NCBI RefSeq assembly: GCF_003610785.1
Contig: NZ_RAQQ01000001.1
Coordinates: forward strand, 62,001 to 126,000
From: Micromonospora globbae
Lineage (GTDB): Bacteria; Actinomycetota; Actinomycetes; Mycobacteriales; Micromonosporaceae
Reading direction: 5' to 3'
DNA length: 64,000 bases
Shown here: positions 1 to 7,892 of the stretch, piece after piece
Position numbering within the stretch: position 1 is the stretch's first letter
Layout of the letters: each line of letters starts with the position of its first letter
Program-made: the position numbers and the translations under genes
Notes under the pieces: model-generated
Told to the model about the DNA's origin: nothing
What the model saw: the letters and a program-made list of their open reading frames with translations, nothing else
Databases searched by the model: none

Positions 1-475
1 GCTGCTGCTCGTCTTCGGGCGCCGGGGGCTGCTCGGCGGCTGGCTCGACGCGACGTTCGGGATCACCCTGCCGTTCACCACCGCCGGGGTGGTGCTCGCG
101 GAGGCGTTCGTGGCGATGCCGTTCCTCGTGATCGCCGTCGAGGGGGCGCTGCGGGCCGCCGACCCGCGCTACGAGGAGGCGGCGGCCACCCTGGGCGCCG
201 GCCGGTGGACGACCTTCACCCGTGTCACGCTCCCGCTGGTCGCGCCGGGCCTCGCCGCCGGCGCGGTGCTGTGCTGGGCGCGGGCGCTCGGCGAGTTCGG
301 CGCCACCATCACGTTCGCCGGCAACTACCCCGGCCGGACGCAGACGATGCCACTCGCCGTCTACCTGGCGCTGGAGACCGACCTCGAGGCCGCCATCGTG
401 CTCAGCGTCGTGCTGCTGGCCGTCTCCGTCACCATCCTCGCGGCGCTGCGCGACCGCTGGATCAGTGCGCCGTGA
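1..475 (+). CDS. modB: Molybdate ABC transporter permease ModB (5' truncated)
   Basis: Inner-membrane permease subunit that passes molybdate from the binding protein to the cytoplasm. Only the C-terminal 157 residues lie in the window; the reading frame is already open at base 2 and no start is visible. Near residues 58-64 the segment AAATLGA, inside a longer loop of the EAA type (DPRYEEAAATLGAGRWTTF), is the site where the ATPase docks. It is followed by GEFGATITFAGN, highly typical of ModB/CysT permeases, and two more hydrophobic helices. The TGA stop overlaps the GTG of modC, so the two are translationally coupled. Upstream modA is expected to the left of the window. Sulfate permeases (CysT/W) share the fold, but GEFGATI and the ModC partner favour molybdate. 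Confidence 0.9.
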   Translation, partial: LLLVFGRRGLLGGWLDATFGITLPFTTAGVVLAEAFVAMPFLVIAVEGALRAADPRYEEAAATLGAGRWTTFTRVTLPLVAPGLAAGAVLCWARALGEFGATITFAGNYPGRTQTMPLAVYLALETDLEAAIVLSVVLLAVSVTILAALRDRWISAP

Positions 476-1539
476 CCGCCGCGCTGCTCGACGCCCGGCT
501 CGTGGTCGACCGGGGAGCCTTCCGGCTCGACGTGCCGCTGCGGGTGGCCGCCGGCGAGGTGGTCGCGCTGCTCGGCCCGAACGGCGCCGGCAAGACCACG
601 GCGTTGCGGGCGCTCGCCGGCCTGCAACCGCTCACCGACGGGCACGTCACCCTGGCCGGCACGGATCTCGACCGGCCGGCGCGGGGCAGCTGGGTGCCCA
701 CCGAACGGCGCCCGGTCGGCGTGGTCTTCCAGGACTACCTCCTGTTCCCGCACCTGACGGCCCTGGAGAACGTGGCCTTCGGGCCGCGGCGGCGCGGCGC
801 CGACCGGCGGGCGGCTCGCGACACCGCCCGGGAGTGGCTGCGCCGGGTCGGGCTGGCCGGGCACGAGCACCGGCGGCCCCGGCAGCTCTCCGGCGGGCAG
901 GCGCAGCGCGTCGCCCTGGCCCGGGCGCTCGCCGTGGCGCCGTCGCTGCTGCTGCTGGACGAGCCGCTCGCGGCGCTGGACGCGCGGACCCGGTTGGAGA
1001 CGCGGGCGGAGCTGCACCGGCACCTCGCCGCGCACGCCGGTGCGACCCTGCTGGTCACCCACGACCCGCTGGACGCGCTGGCGCTGGCCGACCGGCTGGT
1101 CATCGTGGAGGGTGGCCGGGTGGTGCAGGAGGGCGACGCCGAGAGCGTCACCGCCCGGCCACGCACCGACTACGTGGCCCGGCTCGTCGGCCTGAACCTC
1201 TACCGGGGCCGGGCCGACGGCGACCGGGTACGCGTGGCCGACGGACTGCACCTGACCGTCGCCGACCGGGTCACCGGCGAGGCGTACGTGGCGTTCCGGC
1301 CGGCCGCGGTGGTCGTGCACCCGGCCCGCCCCGACGGCAGCGCGCGCAACGCCTGGCCGGCCACGGTGAGCGGGGTGCAACGGCACGGCGACTACCTGCG
1401 GGTGCGCCTGGACGGGCCGATCGCCGTGGCCGCGGACGTCACGCCGGCCGCCGCCGCGCAGCTCCACCTGACCCCCGGGCAGGAGGTGTGGGCGGCCGTG
1501 AAGGCGGCCGAGACCCACGCGTACCCGGCCACCGGCTGA
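472..1539 (+). CDS. modC: Molybdate ABC transporter ATP-binding protein ModC
   Basis: Cytoplasmic ATPase that powers molybdate uptake. Of 355 residues, 35-42 form the Walker A motif GPNGAGKT, 139-143 the ABC signature LSGGQ, and the Walker B LLLLDEP lies around 159-165. The C-terminal 70 or so residues (from about 285) look like a TOBE/MOP oxyanion-binding domain, which in ModC senses molybdate. The GTG start at 472 overlaps the modB stop as GTGA, the usual coupling in this genome; earlier codons in this frame are out of register with modB and are not a real extension. Length matches the ModC family (about 350 residues). A sulfate or thiosulfate ATPase is the main alternative. Confidence 0.92.
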   Translation: MTAALLDARLVVDRGAFRLDVPLRVAAGEVVALLGPNGAGKTTALRALAGLQPLTDGHVTLAGTDLDRPARGSWVPTERRPVGVVFQDYLLFPHLTALENVAFGPRRRGADRRAARDTAREWLRRVGLAGHEHRRPRQLSGGQAQRVALARALAVAPSLLLLDEPLAALDARTRLETRAELHRHLAAHAGATLLVTHDPLDALALADRLVIVEGGRVVQEGDAESVTARPRTDYVARLVGLNLYRGRADGDRVRVADGLHLTVADRVTGEAYVAFRPAAVVVHPARPDGSARNAWPATVSGVQRHGDYLRVRLDGPIAVAADVTPAAAAQLHLTPGQEVWAAVKAAETHAYPATG

Positions 1540-1600
1540 CCCGCGGGACCGCCGGAGGACGCCGGCCCACGGCCGACCGCCGGGGACACCGGCGGCGGGC

Positions 1601-2014
1601 TCAGTCGGCGAGCAGGTCGGCGTGGGCGGCGCGGAGCCGGGCCAGGGCCGGGTCGCCGCCCGGCGCGGCCCGCCGGTCGAGTTCGGCCCACGCCTGCGCC
1701 AACGCGGCGCGAAGCGTGCCCAGCTCGGCGGCGTGCCGTCTGCCGCTCTGGCGGCGCAGCTCGTCGAGGCGGCGGGCCCAACCGCTGGTGACGGCGGCGA
1801 GCCGGTCGGCGTCGGCCCGGGTCTGCGCCATCGTGCGGGCGGCGCCGGCCGGCACGATGGCGGCGACGGGACGCGGGTCGCCGTCGCGGGTCACCACGGT
1901 GACGGTGTCGGTCAGCTCGGCGAGGGCGACGAGCTGGGTGAGCCGGGTGCGCACCTCGCGCAGCGGCAGGGTGCGCGGCTGGTCGGAACGAGGGGTGGAG
2001 GCGGGGACAGCCAT
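1601..2014 (-). CDS. Phd/YefM-family antitoxin-like protein, no toxin partner visible
   Basis: A 137-residue protein whose first 65 residues fit the PhdYeFM DNA-binding antitoxin fold: LREVRTRLTQLVALAE, then a beta hairpin TVTVVTRDGDPRPVAAIVP. Such proteins normally bind their own promoter and neutralise a Doc, RelE or PIN toxin bound to an extended C-terminal tail. Here residues 70-137 form a long charged, Ala/Arg-rich, probably helical tail. No toxin-sized gene follows: downstream lies modC on the opposite strand, ending at 1539. It may be an orphan antitoxin or a stand-alone regulator. The ATG at 2014 was chosen because the conserved motif begins about 15 residues later. Function is inferred from fold only. 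Confidence 0.7.
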   Translation of the reverse strand: MAVPASTPRSDQPRTLPLREVRTRLTQLVALAELTDTVTVVTRDGDPRPVAAIVPAGAARTMAQTRADADRLAAVTSGWARRLDELRRQSGRRHAAELGTLRAALAQAWAELDRRAAPGGDPALARLRAAHADLLAD

Positions 2015-2078
2015 GGATGCATGGTGCCGCCGGGGTGCGACAGAACGGGGAGCCCGGAGCCCTGGACATCTACAGTTA

Positions 2079-2095
2079 ACAATCCTAATAATTGT
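2079..2095. promoter_or_regulatory. AT-rich inverted repeat upstream of the chitinase gene
   Basis: ACAAT-N7-ATTGT lies in a strikingly AT-rich island (about 2071-2099, including GTTAAC) 40 bases before the chitinase start, while surrounding DNA is above 70% GC. This is most likely the promoter or operator region for induction by chitin or its breakdown products. It does not match the DasR consensus palindrome of Streptomyces. Confidence 0.45.
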
Positions 2096-2135
2096 GCATC
2101 CGTCGATCCGACGGCCCTCGTACCGGGAGGTCCGG

Positions 2136-3650
2136 ATGCGTCGTCATGCCCGTACGCTGCTGGCCGCCGCGGCCGCGCTCGCCACCGCCGCCGCCGTCAC
2201 CCTCGCCGTCGCCGCGCCCGCGCAGGCCGCCGGCCCGACCGCCACGTTCGTGAAGACCGCCGACTGGGGCACCGGGTGGGAGGGGAGGTACACCATCACC
2301 AACGACGGCCCCGCCACCCTCACCGGCTGGCAGGTCGCCTTCACCCTGCCCGCCGGCACCACGCTCGGCTCCTACTGGGACGCCACGGTGAGCAGCTCCG
2401 GGCAGCGCCACACCTTCACGAACCGGTCGTGGAACGGCACCGTCGCGCCCGGGGCGTCGGTCACCTTCGGCTTCCTGGCCACCGGCTCCGGCTCCCCCAC
2501 CGACTGCACGCTCAACGGCGCGCCCTGCGGCGGCGGCACACCGACCACCCCGCCGACCACGACGCCCCCGCCCACGACGCCCCCGCCGACGACCCCTCCC
2601 CCGACCACCCCGCCGCCCGGCGGGCTGCCCCGCCACGCGCTGATCGGCTACCTGCACGCCACCTTCGCCAACGGCTCGGGCTACCTGCGGATGGCCGACG
2701 TACCGTCGGACTGGGACATCATCAACCTCGCCTTCGGCGAGCCCACCTCACCGACCTCCGGTGACATCCGCTTCGCGCTCTGCCCCGCCAGCGAGTGCCC
2801 CGGGGTGGAGACCGAGGCCGAGTTCGTCGCGGCGATCCGCGCGAAGCAGCAGCAGGGCAGGAAGGTACTGCTCTCCATCGGTGGACAGAACGGCCAGGTG
2901 CAGCTCACCACCACCGCCGCCCGCGACACCTTCGTCCGCTCCGTCTCGGCCATCATCGACCGCTACGGGCTCGACGGCCTCGACATCGACTTCGAGGGGC
3001 ACTCGCTCTACCTGAACGCCGGCGACACCGACTTCCGCAACCCGACCACGCCGGTGGTCGTCAACCTGATCGCGGCCATCCGCACCCTGAAGCAGCGCTA
3101 CGGCGCGGGCTTCGTCCTGACCATGGCGCCGGAGACGTTCTTCGTCCAGCTCGGCTACCAGTTCTACGGCCCGGGCCCGTGGGGCGGGCAGGACCCGCGC
3201 GCCGGGTCGTACCTGCCGGTGATCCACGCCCTGCGCGACGACATCACCGTGCTGCACGTGCAGGACTACAACTCCGGCCCGATCATGGGGCTCGACAACC
3301 AGTACCACACGATGGGCAACGCCGACTTCCACGTGGCGATGACCGACATGCTGCTCGCCGGCTTCCCCGTCGCCGGCAACACCTCCGCCGTCTTCCCGCC
3401 GCTCCGGGAGGACCAGGTGGCCTTCGGCGCGCCGTCCTCACCGAGCGCCGGCAACGGCTACCTGGCCCCGGCCGGCGTGCAGGCGGCCGTGAACTGCCTC
3501 GTACGCGGCCAGAGCTGCGGCGCCTACGTCCCCCGCAGCGGCACCAACCCCGCGTTCCGCGGCCTCATGACCTGGTCGATCAACTGGGACCGCTACTACG
3601 CCTGGGAGTTCCGGCTCAGCCACGGCCCCTTCCTGAGGGCGCTGCCCTGA
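2136..3650 (+). CDS. Secreted GH18 chitinase with N-terminal CBM2-like module
   Basis: Extracellular endo-acting hydrolase of chitin. Of 504 residues, 1-32 form a signal peptide with an Arg-rich start, hydrophobic core and AQAAG cleavage region. Residues 33-131 are a beta-sandwich carbohydrate-binding module of the bacterial CBM2 type (TGWQVAFTLPAG, SWNGTVAPG). Residues 135-163 are a Thr/Pro linker built from PPPTT repeats, and 165-504 are the GH18 barrel. LLSIGG (245-250) and DGLDIDFEG (280-288) carry the DxxDxDxE catalytic signature, with Glu287 as the acid. The ATG at 2136 follows GGGAGG by 5 bases. Monocistronic; a hairpin spans its stop codon. Substrate assignment rests on the GH18 motif and the CBM. 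Confidence 0.93.
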   Translation: MRRHARTLLAAAAALATAAAVTLAVAAPAQAAGPTATFVKTADWGTGWEGRYTITNDGPATLTGWQVAFTLPAGTTLGSYWDATVSSSGQRHTFTNRSWNGTVAPGASVTFGFLATGSGSPTDCTLNGAPCGGGTPTTPPTTTPPPTTPPPTTPPPTTPPPGGLPRHALIGYLHATFANGSGYLRMADVPSDWDIINLAFGEPTSPTSGDIRFALCPASECPGVETEAEFVAAIRAKQQQGRKVLLSIGGQNGQVQLTTTAARDTFVRSVSAIIDRYGLDGLDIDFEGHSLYLNAGDTDFRNPTTPVVVNLIAAIRTLKQRYGAGFVLTMAPETFFVQLGYQFYGPGPWGGQDPRAGSYLPVIHALRDDITVLHVQDYNSGPIMGLDNQYHTMGNADFHVAMTDMLLAGFPVAGNTSAVFPPLREDQVAFGAPSSPSAGNGYLAPAGVQAAVNCLVRGQSCGAYVPRSGTNPAFRGLMTWSINWDRYYAWEFRLSHGPFLRALP

Positions 3651-3663
3651 GCGGCGGCTCAGG
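3646..3663. terminator. Short hairpin shared by two convergent stop codons
   Basis: A 7-bp perfect stem (CCTGAGC/GCTCAGG) with a 4-base loop contains the TGA of the chitinase on the plus strand and the TGA of the acetyltransferase on the minus strand. It could end transcription in both directions. There is no T-tract, as usual in high-GC actinobacteria. Confidence 0.4.
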
Positions 3664-4234
3664 CGGACGCCCCGGGCGGCCCGGCCGGCACCGCCGCCCG
3701 CCACTCGGGGGCGAGCACCGACCAGACCTCGAGGTCGATCCGCCCGGACGGGCCGGGGTAGACCTCGCGGAGCGTACCGTCGTGACGCAGGCCCAACCGG
3801 CGCGCGAGCGCGATGCTGCGCACGTTGGCCGCGTTGGTCCGCCACTCCACCCGGTGGATGCCGCGCTCGCGCACGGCCCAGTCGATGAGCCGCCGCGCGG
3901 CCGGGAACACCAGGCCGTGCCCCTCCGCGGCGGGCTCCAGCCAGCAGCCCACCTCGCACACCCCGAGCGCGACGTCGAACGAGACGAACATGACCCCGCC
4001 GACGAGGTCGCCGCGCCACCACAGCCCCCAGATGCCGCCGGCGTCGCGGGCCCACCGGTCGGCGTACCGCTGGAGGACGGCACGGGCCGACTCGAGGTCG
4101 GTGGCCACGAAGGACGGTGACACCCACGGGCTGATGTGCTCCCGGGCGCGGTCGAGGTGGGTGAGGAACTCCTCGGCCCGCCACGGTTCCAGCGGGCGCA
4201 TCTCGAGGTCGGTGGTGAGCGGCAGCGTGAACAT
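3659..4234 (-). CDS. GNAT-family N-acetyltransferase (RimJ/RimL-like)
   Basis: A 191-residue cytoplasmic acetyl-CoA-dependent acetyltransferase of the Acetyltransf_3 type. The N terminus (LEMRPLEPWRAEEFLTHLDRAREHISPWV) is typical of the RimJ/RimL branch, which acetylates protein N-termini or small amines. A GxxVFPAARRLIDWAVRERG segment stands for the acetyl-CoA pyrophosphate loop, followed by the NxxSxxLxxRLGLRHDG region (NVRSIALARRLGLRHDG). The ATG at 4234 places the conserved TTDLEMRPL strand at residues 7-15; longer readings would add a low-complexity Pro/Gly-rich stretch. It faces the chitinase and shares its terminator hairpin. The acceptor is unknown. Confidence 0.85.
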   Translation of the reverse strand: MFTLPLTTDLEMRPLEPWRAEEFLTHLDRAREHISPWVSPSFVATDLESARAVLQRYADRWARDAGGIWGLWWRGDLVGGVMFVSFDVALGVCEVGCWLEPAAEGHGLVFPAARRLIDWAVRERGIHRVEWRTNAANVRSIALARRLGLRHDGTLREVYPGPSGRIDLEVWSVLAPEWRAAVPAGPPGASA

Positions 4235-4303
4235 CGGGGCTCCGCGGGCGGTCGGGGGTGTCGGGCCCGCACCATCCTGCCCTCCCGCGCCGCCCGGCCC
4301 TCC

Positions 4304-4370
4304 GCCGGGTGGGCCTCGTCGGTCGGGTGGGCCGCCGGCGGCCGGGTGGGTTTCGTCGGTCGCGCGGGTG
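4304..4370. repeat. Imperfect direct repeat in the intergenic region
   Basis: Two copies of a GT-rich unit starting GCCGGGTGGG and containing TCGTCGGTCG begin at 4304 and 4341, matching at 20 of 22 core bases. They lie between the divergent acetyltransferase and phosphotransferase genes. No regulatory role can be read from the sequence; slippage-generated low-complexity DNA is equally likely. Confidence 0.4.
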
Positions 4371-4479
4371 CCCGAACACCGACCGATCGCGGGACCACGC
4401 GAGCGCCGGGCGGCGTCTACGGTGGCCCTGTGCCGCAGCACGTGATCATGCCCGCGCCGGCGCGCCCGGACGGCCCCCG

Positions 4480-5493
4480 GTGAGCGCCCACAGCCCGACC
4501 CAGCGCCGGCTCACGCCCGACGAGGTGGCCCGGCTGGTCCGCGCCTCGTTCGGTCCGGGGCCGGCGGTGGCCGACTGCGGACCGCTCGGTGGGGGCGGGT
4601 TCGCCGCCGTGTGGTGGGTACGCCTCGACGACGGCCGCGAGGCGGTGCTGAAGGTCGCGCCCCCGCCGGACGCGCGGCTGCTCCGGTACGAGCGCGACCT
4701 CTGCGCGGCGGAGGCCCGCTACTTCCGGCTGGTCGCCGCCCACGCGCCGCGAGTGCCGGTGCCGCCGCTGCTGCACCACGGCGCCGACCCGGCGTACGGC
4801 GAGTGGCTCGTGATGGGCCTGCTGCCCGGCCGGTCCCTGGCCGACCTGGCCGCCGACGGCGGGGTGGACGACGGACCGGCACGGTTCGACAGCGGCGTGG
4901 CGCTCGCCGCCCTGCACACGGTGACCGGTGCCCGGTTCGGCTACGACGACGCCCACCGACCGTCCGGGGCGACGTGGCGGGAGGCGTTCGGCGCCATGGT
5001 GGACGCGCTGCTCGCCGACGCCGCCGACTGGGACGTCCGGCTACCGGCCGCACCCGAGTGGATCCGCGCGCTGGTCGGGCGGCACGCCCCGGCGCTGGAC
5101 GCGGTACGGCGGCCGGCGCTGCTGCACTTCGACGGGTGGGACGGCAACGTGCTCGCCGCCCCGGGTCCCGACGGGCGGCTACGGCTCACGGGCCTGGTGG
5201 ACGGCGAACGGTTCCTCTACGGCGACCCGCTCATGGACCTCGTCTCGCCGCTGCTGCTGCGCAAGGTGGAGGACGAGCCCGATCACCCGGTGCTGCGCGG
5301 CTACCGCAGCGCCGCGCCGCTCGACCTCGACGCCGCGGCGGCCCGCCGGCTCAGCCTCTACCGGATGTACCTCTACCTGCTGATGGTCGTGGAGATGCCC
5401 AGCCGCGGCATGACCCCCGACAGCCATCCGGAGCGGCACACCGACCTGGCCGACCTGCTGCACCAGGAACTCACCGACCTCGCCCGGGACTGA
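4480..5493 (+). CDS. Aminoglycoside phosphotransferase-like (APH) family kinase
   Basis: A 337-residue kinase-fold protein. The N lobe carries a glycine-rich turn (GPLGGGGFAAVWWVRL) and the ATP-anchoring Lys in EAVLKVAPPP. The catalytic loop is LHFDGWDGNVLA (HxDxxxxN) and the metal-binding Asp lies in VDGERFLYGDPLMDL. APH-fold enzymes phosphorylate aminoglycosides, choline, homoserine, sugars and other alcohols; nothing here fixes the substrate, and proteins of this class in actinobacteria are mostly not resistance enzymes. The GTG at 4480 is the first plausible start in front of the conserved TPDEVARLV segment. Monocistronic by spacing. Confidence 0.8.
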   Translation: MSAHSPTQRRLTPDEVARLVRASFGPGPAVADCGPLGGGGFAAVWWVRLDDGREAVLKVAPPPDARLLRYERDLCAAEARYFRLVAAHAPRVPVPPLLHHGADPAYGEWLVMGLLPGRSLADLAADGGVDDGPARFDSGVALAALHTVTGARFGYDDAHRPSGATWREAFGAMVDALLADAADWDVRLPAAPEWIRALVGRHAPALDAVRRPALLHFDGWDGNVLAAPGPDGRLRLTGLVDGERFLYGDPLMDLVSPLLLRKVEDEPDHPVLRGYRSAAPLDLDAAAARRLSLYRMYLYLLMVVEMPSRGMTPDSHPERHTDLADLLHQELTDLARD

Positions 5494-5514
5494 CGCGACG
5501 TCGTCGTCCCCGCC

Positions 5515-5520
5515 TTGACA
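5515..5520 (+). promoter_or_regulatory. Candidate -35 element TTGACA of the ArsR operon
   Basis: An exact TTGACA stands 16 bases before the first of two operator palindromes. A convincing -10 is not obvious at 17 bases spacing, where the operators begin, so the promoter assignment is tentative. Confidence 0.35.
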
Positions 5521-5535
5521 CCTCCGCGCCCAGGG

Positions 5536-5577
5536 TGTCAGCATCTTCTGACAGGGGGGTGTCAGAGATAACTGACA
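5536..5577. promoter_or_regulatory. Two palindromic operators TGTCAG-N6-CTGACA before the arsR-like gene
   Basis: Two 18-bp palindromes with identical arms, TGTCAG-N6-CTGACA, lie at 5536-5553 and 5560-5577, with centres 24 bp apart. The second ends 16 bases before the ATG of the ArsR-type regulator. Duplicated high-symmetry sites at this position are typical of autoregulated winged-helix dimers. I infer autorepression of the three-gene operon that follows. Confidence 0.75.
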
Positions 5578-5593
5578 CCGGGAGGGCTGACGA

Positions 5594-5929
5594 ATGGACG
5601 CCGCGCCGCCGACCGGCACGCAGCTGCTCGCCGTGCTCGCCGCGCTCGCGAGCCCGCATCGGCTGCGGATCGTCGCCGCGCTCGCCGAGGGCCGCAGCTA
5701 CGTGAGCGAACTGGCGCGCCGCCTCCAGATGAACCGGCCTCTGCTCTACATGCACCTGCAACGCCTGGAGGCGGCCGGACTGGTCGTCGGCACCCTCGAG
5801 ACGGCGCCCGACGGCAGCTCCGTGAAGTGGTTCGAGGTCGTGCCCTTCGCGCTCTCCCTGACACCCGCGACGGTCGCAGCGGCCGTGCCGACATTGGAAG
5901 CCGGTGGCTCCGGAAAGGACGAGAAGTGA
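5594..5929 (+). CDS. ArsR-type winged-helix transcriptional regulator
   Basis: A 111-residue DNA-binding protein. LLAVLAALASPHRLRIVAALAEGRSYVSELARRLQMNRPLLYMHLQRLEAAGLVVG is a complete ArsR-like winged helix with recognition helix around RPLLYMHLQRL. No Cys pair (ELCVCDL-type metal site) or other metal-binding motif is present, so it is probably not a metal sensor. The C-terminal WFEVVPFALSLTPATVAAAV resembles regulators found with membrane or efflux genes. It heads an operon: its TGA overlaps the next ATG as ATGA. Two palindromes directly upstream suggest it represses itself. The ligand is unknown. Confidence 0.85.
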   Translation: MDAAPPTGTQLLAVLAALASPHRLRIVAALAEGRSYVSELARRLQMNRPLLYMHLQRLEAAGLVVGTLETAPDGSSVKWFEVVPFALSLTPATVAAAVPTLEAGGSGKDEK

Positions 5930-6243
5930 TGACGGCAGCAAGCGACGACATCGCCCAGGTCGGGATCATCACGTCGACCGTGATGGTGATCGCCCTGGTG
6001 GCGATCACGGCGTTCGTGGCGCTGGGCGTCTACCGGGCCCGGCACTCCGCCGCCCGGGAGGCGCACTACCGGGGTCTCGCCGAGCAGGCCGGCGAGACGC
6101 AGGCCCGGCTGGCCGAGGACTCCCGGCAGACCGTGGCGGAGCTGAAGGGGCTGCGGTCGGACGTCCAGGCCACCCAGGCCGAACTCGGCCGGGTCCGGGA
6201 GCGCCTCACCGAACTCGAGCGCCTGCTCAGCCAGATCGGATGA
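5929..6243 (+). CDS. Small membrane protein with one TM helix and a coiled coil
   Basis: A 104-residue protein with no recognised family. Residues 9-32 form one transmembrane helix (VGIITSTVMVIALVAITAFVAL), followed by a charged region and a heptad-rich coiled coil at about 58-102 (AELKGLRSDVQATQAELGRVRERLTELERLL). The ATG overlaps the stop of the ArsR-like gene and its own stop overlaps the serine hydrolase start, so the three are translationally coupled. In other actinobacteria similar small helix-coil proteins sit beside PadR or ArsR regulators. It may be an accessory or dimerising membrane partner; this is inference from context. Confidence 0.7.
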   Translation: MTAASDDIAQVGIITSTVMVIALVAITAFVALGVYRARHSAAREAHYRGLAEQAGETQARLAEDSRQTVAELKGLRSDVQATQAELGRVRERLTELERLLSQIG

Positions 6244-7892
6244 GCGCGGCCGTGAGGCGCCCGGCACAGCGGCTCCGCCGCGCGGCGGCCCTCGTCGCCG
6301 CGGCCGCCTGCCTGGTCCCGGCCGGCGGCCCGCCGGCGTACGCCGCCGCCGACGACACCGCCCGGGTGCGCGCGTACCTGGACCGCTACCGGGACGCCAA
6401 CCACATCCCGGGCCCCGCGGTGGCCGTCGTACGCGGCGACCGGGTCGTGCAGGAGCACACGCTCGGCGTCACCGGCGACGGGACACCGGTGACACCGCGG
6501 ACCCCCTTCCTGCTCGGGTCGGTGAGCAAGCCGTTCACCGCGCTCGCGGTGCTGCAGCTCGCCGAGGCCGGATCGGTCGACCTCGACGCACCGGCCCGCG
6601 CGTACCTGCCGTGGCTGCGCCTCGGTGACGAGACGACGAGTGGGCGGGTGACCGTCCGGCACCTGCTCACCCACACGAGCGGGCTCCCCGAGGTGGCCAC
6701 GAGGGGCCTCACGGACCGTTTCGACAACAGCCCGGGCGGGCTGGCCCGGTCGGTGCGGGACCTCGCCGACGTGCCGCTGGCCGGGCCGCCGGGCGGCCAG
6801 CACCGGTACAGCGACGGGAACTACCTGGTGCTCGGCGCGATCGTCGAGGCGGTCACCGGCCGCACGTTCGCCGAGCAGCTCCACCGGGCGGTGCTCGACC
6901 CGTTGCTGATGCGGCAGGCGGCCGCCACGGCCGACGAGGCGGAGCGGGTGGGGCTACCCGCCGGGCACCGCCGCTACCTCGGCCGGCCGCAACGCTTCGA
7001 CCCGCCGTACGACACCTCCGGCGTCCCGTACGGCTACCTGGCCGCCAGCCTCACCGATCTCGGCCACTTCGCGATCGCCCAGCTCGACGACGGCCGGTAC
7101 GGGTCGGCGCGGGTGTTGTCGCCCGCCGGCGTCGCGCGGATGCACCAGGGTCAGGTCACCGCCGGCGGCGGCCGGTACGCCCTCGGCTGGCGGGAGAGCA
7201 CGCTGGACGACGTCGGCGGGACGCGGCTGGTGTGGCACGCGGGCGCCACCCCCGGCTACTTCACGCACCTGGTGCTCGTCCCCGGCACGGACCTGGCCGT
7301 GATCGTGCTGGCCAACCTCTACCATCCGGCGGCCGACCCGGCGCTCGTCTCCGCCGGCTTCGACCTCGTGCGGATCCTGCTCGGCGCGCCACCCGCGCCG
7401 GCGGCGGAGGACGGCATGCTGCTCGCGGTGGCCCCCGCGTTGTTCGGCGTCGCCGGCCTGCTCCTCGTCGTGATCGCCATGACCGTCGTACGCGGCGTGC
7501 GCCGGCGCCGCGACGGGCCGCCACCGGTCGTCCGGGCGCTGGTCACGGCCGCCGTCTGGGCGGTCGGCTGCGCCGCCCTGGCCGGCGCCGTGCTGTGGGG
7601 GCTGCCCGCGTACCTGGGCGGGCTGGGCACGGTGCTGCTGTGGGCGCCGGACGCCGGTCACGCGGCGGTGGCCGCCGCCGTGCTGGCGGGCGCCCTCGGG
7701 CTGACCCGGGTCACGTTCGCCCTCGCCGCCGTACGGGCCGCCGGTGGCCGCCGTGCGGCGGCGCCGGCCGACCGCGATGGAGCGGGCGGCGGGCCGGGCG
7801 ACGGGGGCGGCGGGCCGGGCGGCGGCGCTGGCGCCCGGGGCGGCGAGTCGGTCAGCCGGCGACCCTACCGTGCGCTACCAGGGCCCAGGTGA
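6240..7892 (+). CDS. Exported serine hydrolase, class C beta-lactamase/DD-peptidase fold, with C-terminal TM helices
   Basis: A 550-residue secreted, membrane-anchored serine hydrolase. Residues 1-37 are a signal peptide ending AYAAA. The catalytic domain (about 40-385) shows SVSK at 94-97 with nucleophile Ser94 and Lys97, the YSDGNY motif standing for YxN, and HAG for the KTG-type triad. These define the Beta-lactamase (PF00144) group of esterases, D-aminopeptidases and penicillin-binding relatives. Residues 400-520 contain about four hydrophobic helices, then a Gly-rich tail. It may act on peptidoglycan peptides or esters; true beta-lactamase activity cannot be assumed. It is the last gene of the ArsR-controlled operon and overlaps the convergent DUF1772 gene by 41 bases. 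Confidence 0.85.
   Translation: MSAAVRRPAQRLRRAAALVAAAACLVPAGGPPAYAAADDTARVRAYLDRYRDANHIPGPAVAVVRGDRVVQEHTLGVTGDGTPVTPRTPFLLGSVSKPFTALAVLQLAEAGSVDLDAPARAYLPWLRLGDETTSGRVTVRHLLTHTSGLPEVATRGLTDRFDNSPGGLARSVRDLADVPLAGPPGGQHRYSDGNYLVLGAIVEAVTGRTFAEQLHRAVLDPLLMRQAAATADEAERVGLPAGHRRYLGRPQRFDPPYDTSGVPYGYLAASLTDLGHFAIAQLDDGRYGSARVLSPAGVARMHQGQVTAGGGRYALGWRESTLDDVGGTRLVWHAGATPGYFTHLVLVPGTDLAVIVLANLYHPAADPALVSAGFDLVRILLGAPPAPAAEDGMLLAVAPALFGVAGLLLVVIAMTVVRGVRRRRDGPPPVVRALVTAAVWAVGCAALAGAVLWGLPAYLGGLGTVLLWAPDAGHAAVAAAVLAGALGLTRVTFALAAVRAAGGRRAAAPADRDGAGGGPGDGGGGPGGGAGARGGESVSRRPYRALPGPR

Noticed and set aside
205..3650. Very long open frames on both strands over the first 4 kb and in many other regions (up to about 1100 codons).
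   Set aside because: In DNA of this GC content stop codons are rare in all frames. These overlap real genes with motif support, carry low-complexity Arg/Pro/Ala sequences and lack domain similarity.
4480..5493. Aminoglycoside resistance gene.
   Set aside because: The fold is APH, but there is no specific aminoglycoside-recognition sequence and the context has no resistance genes; only kinase family is claimed.
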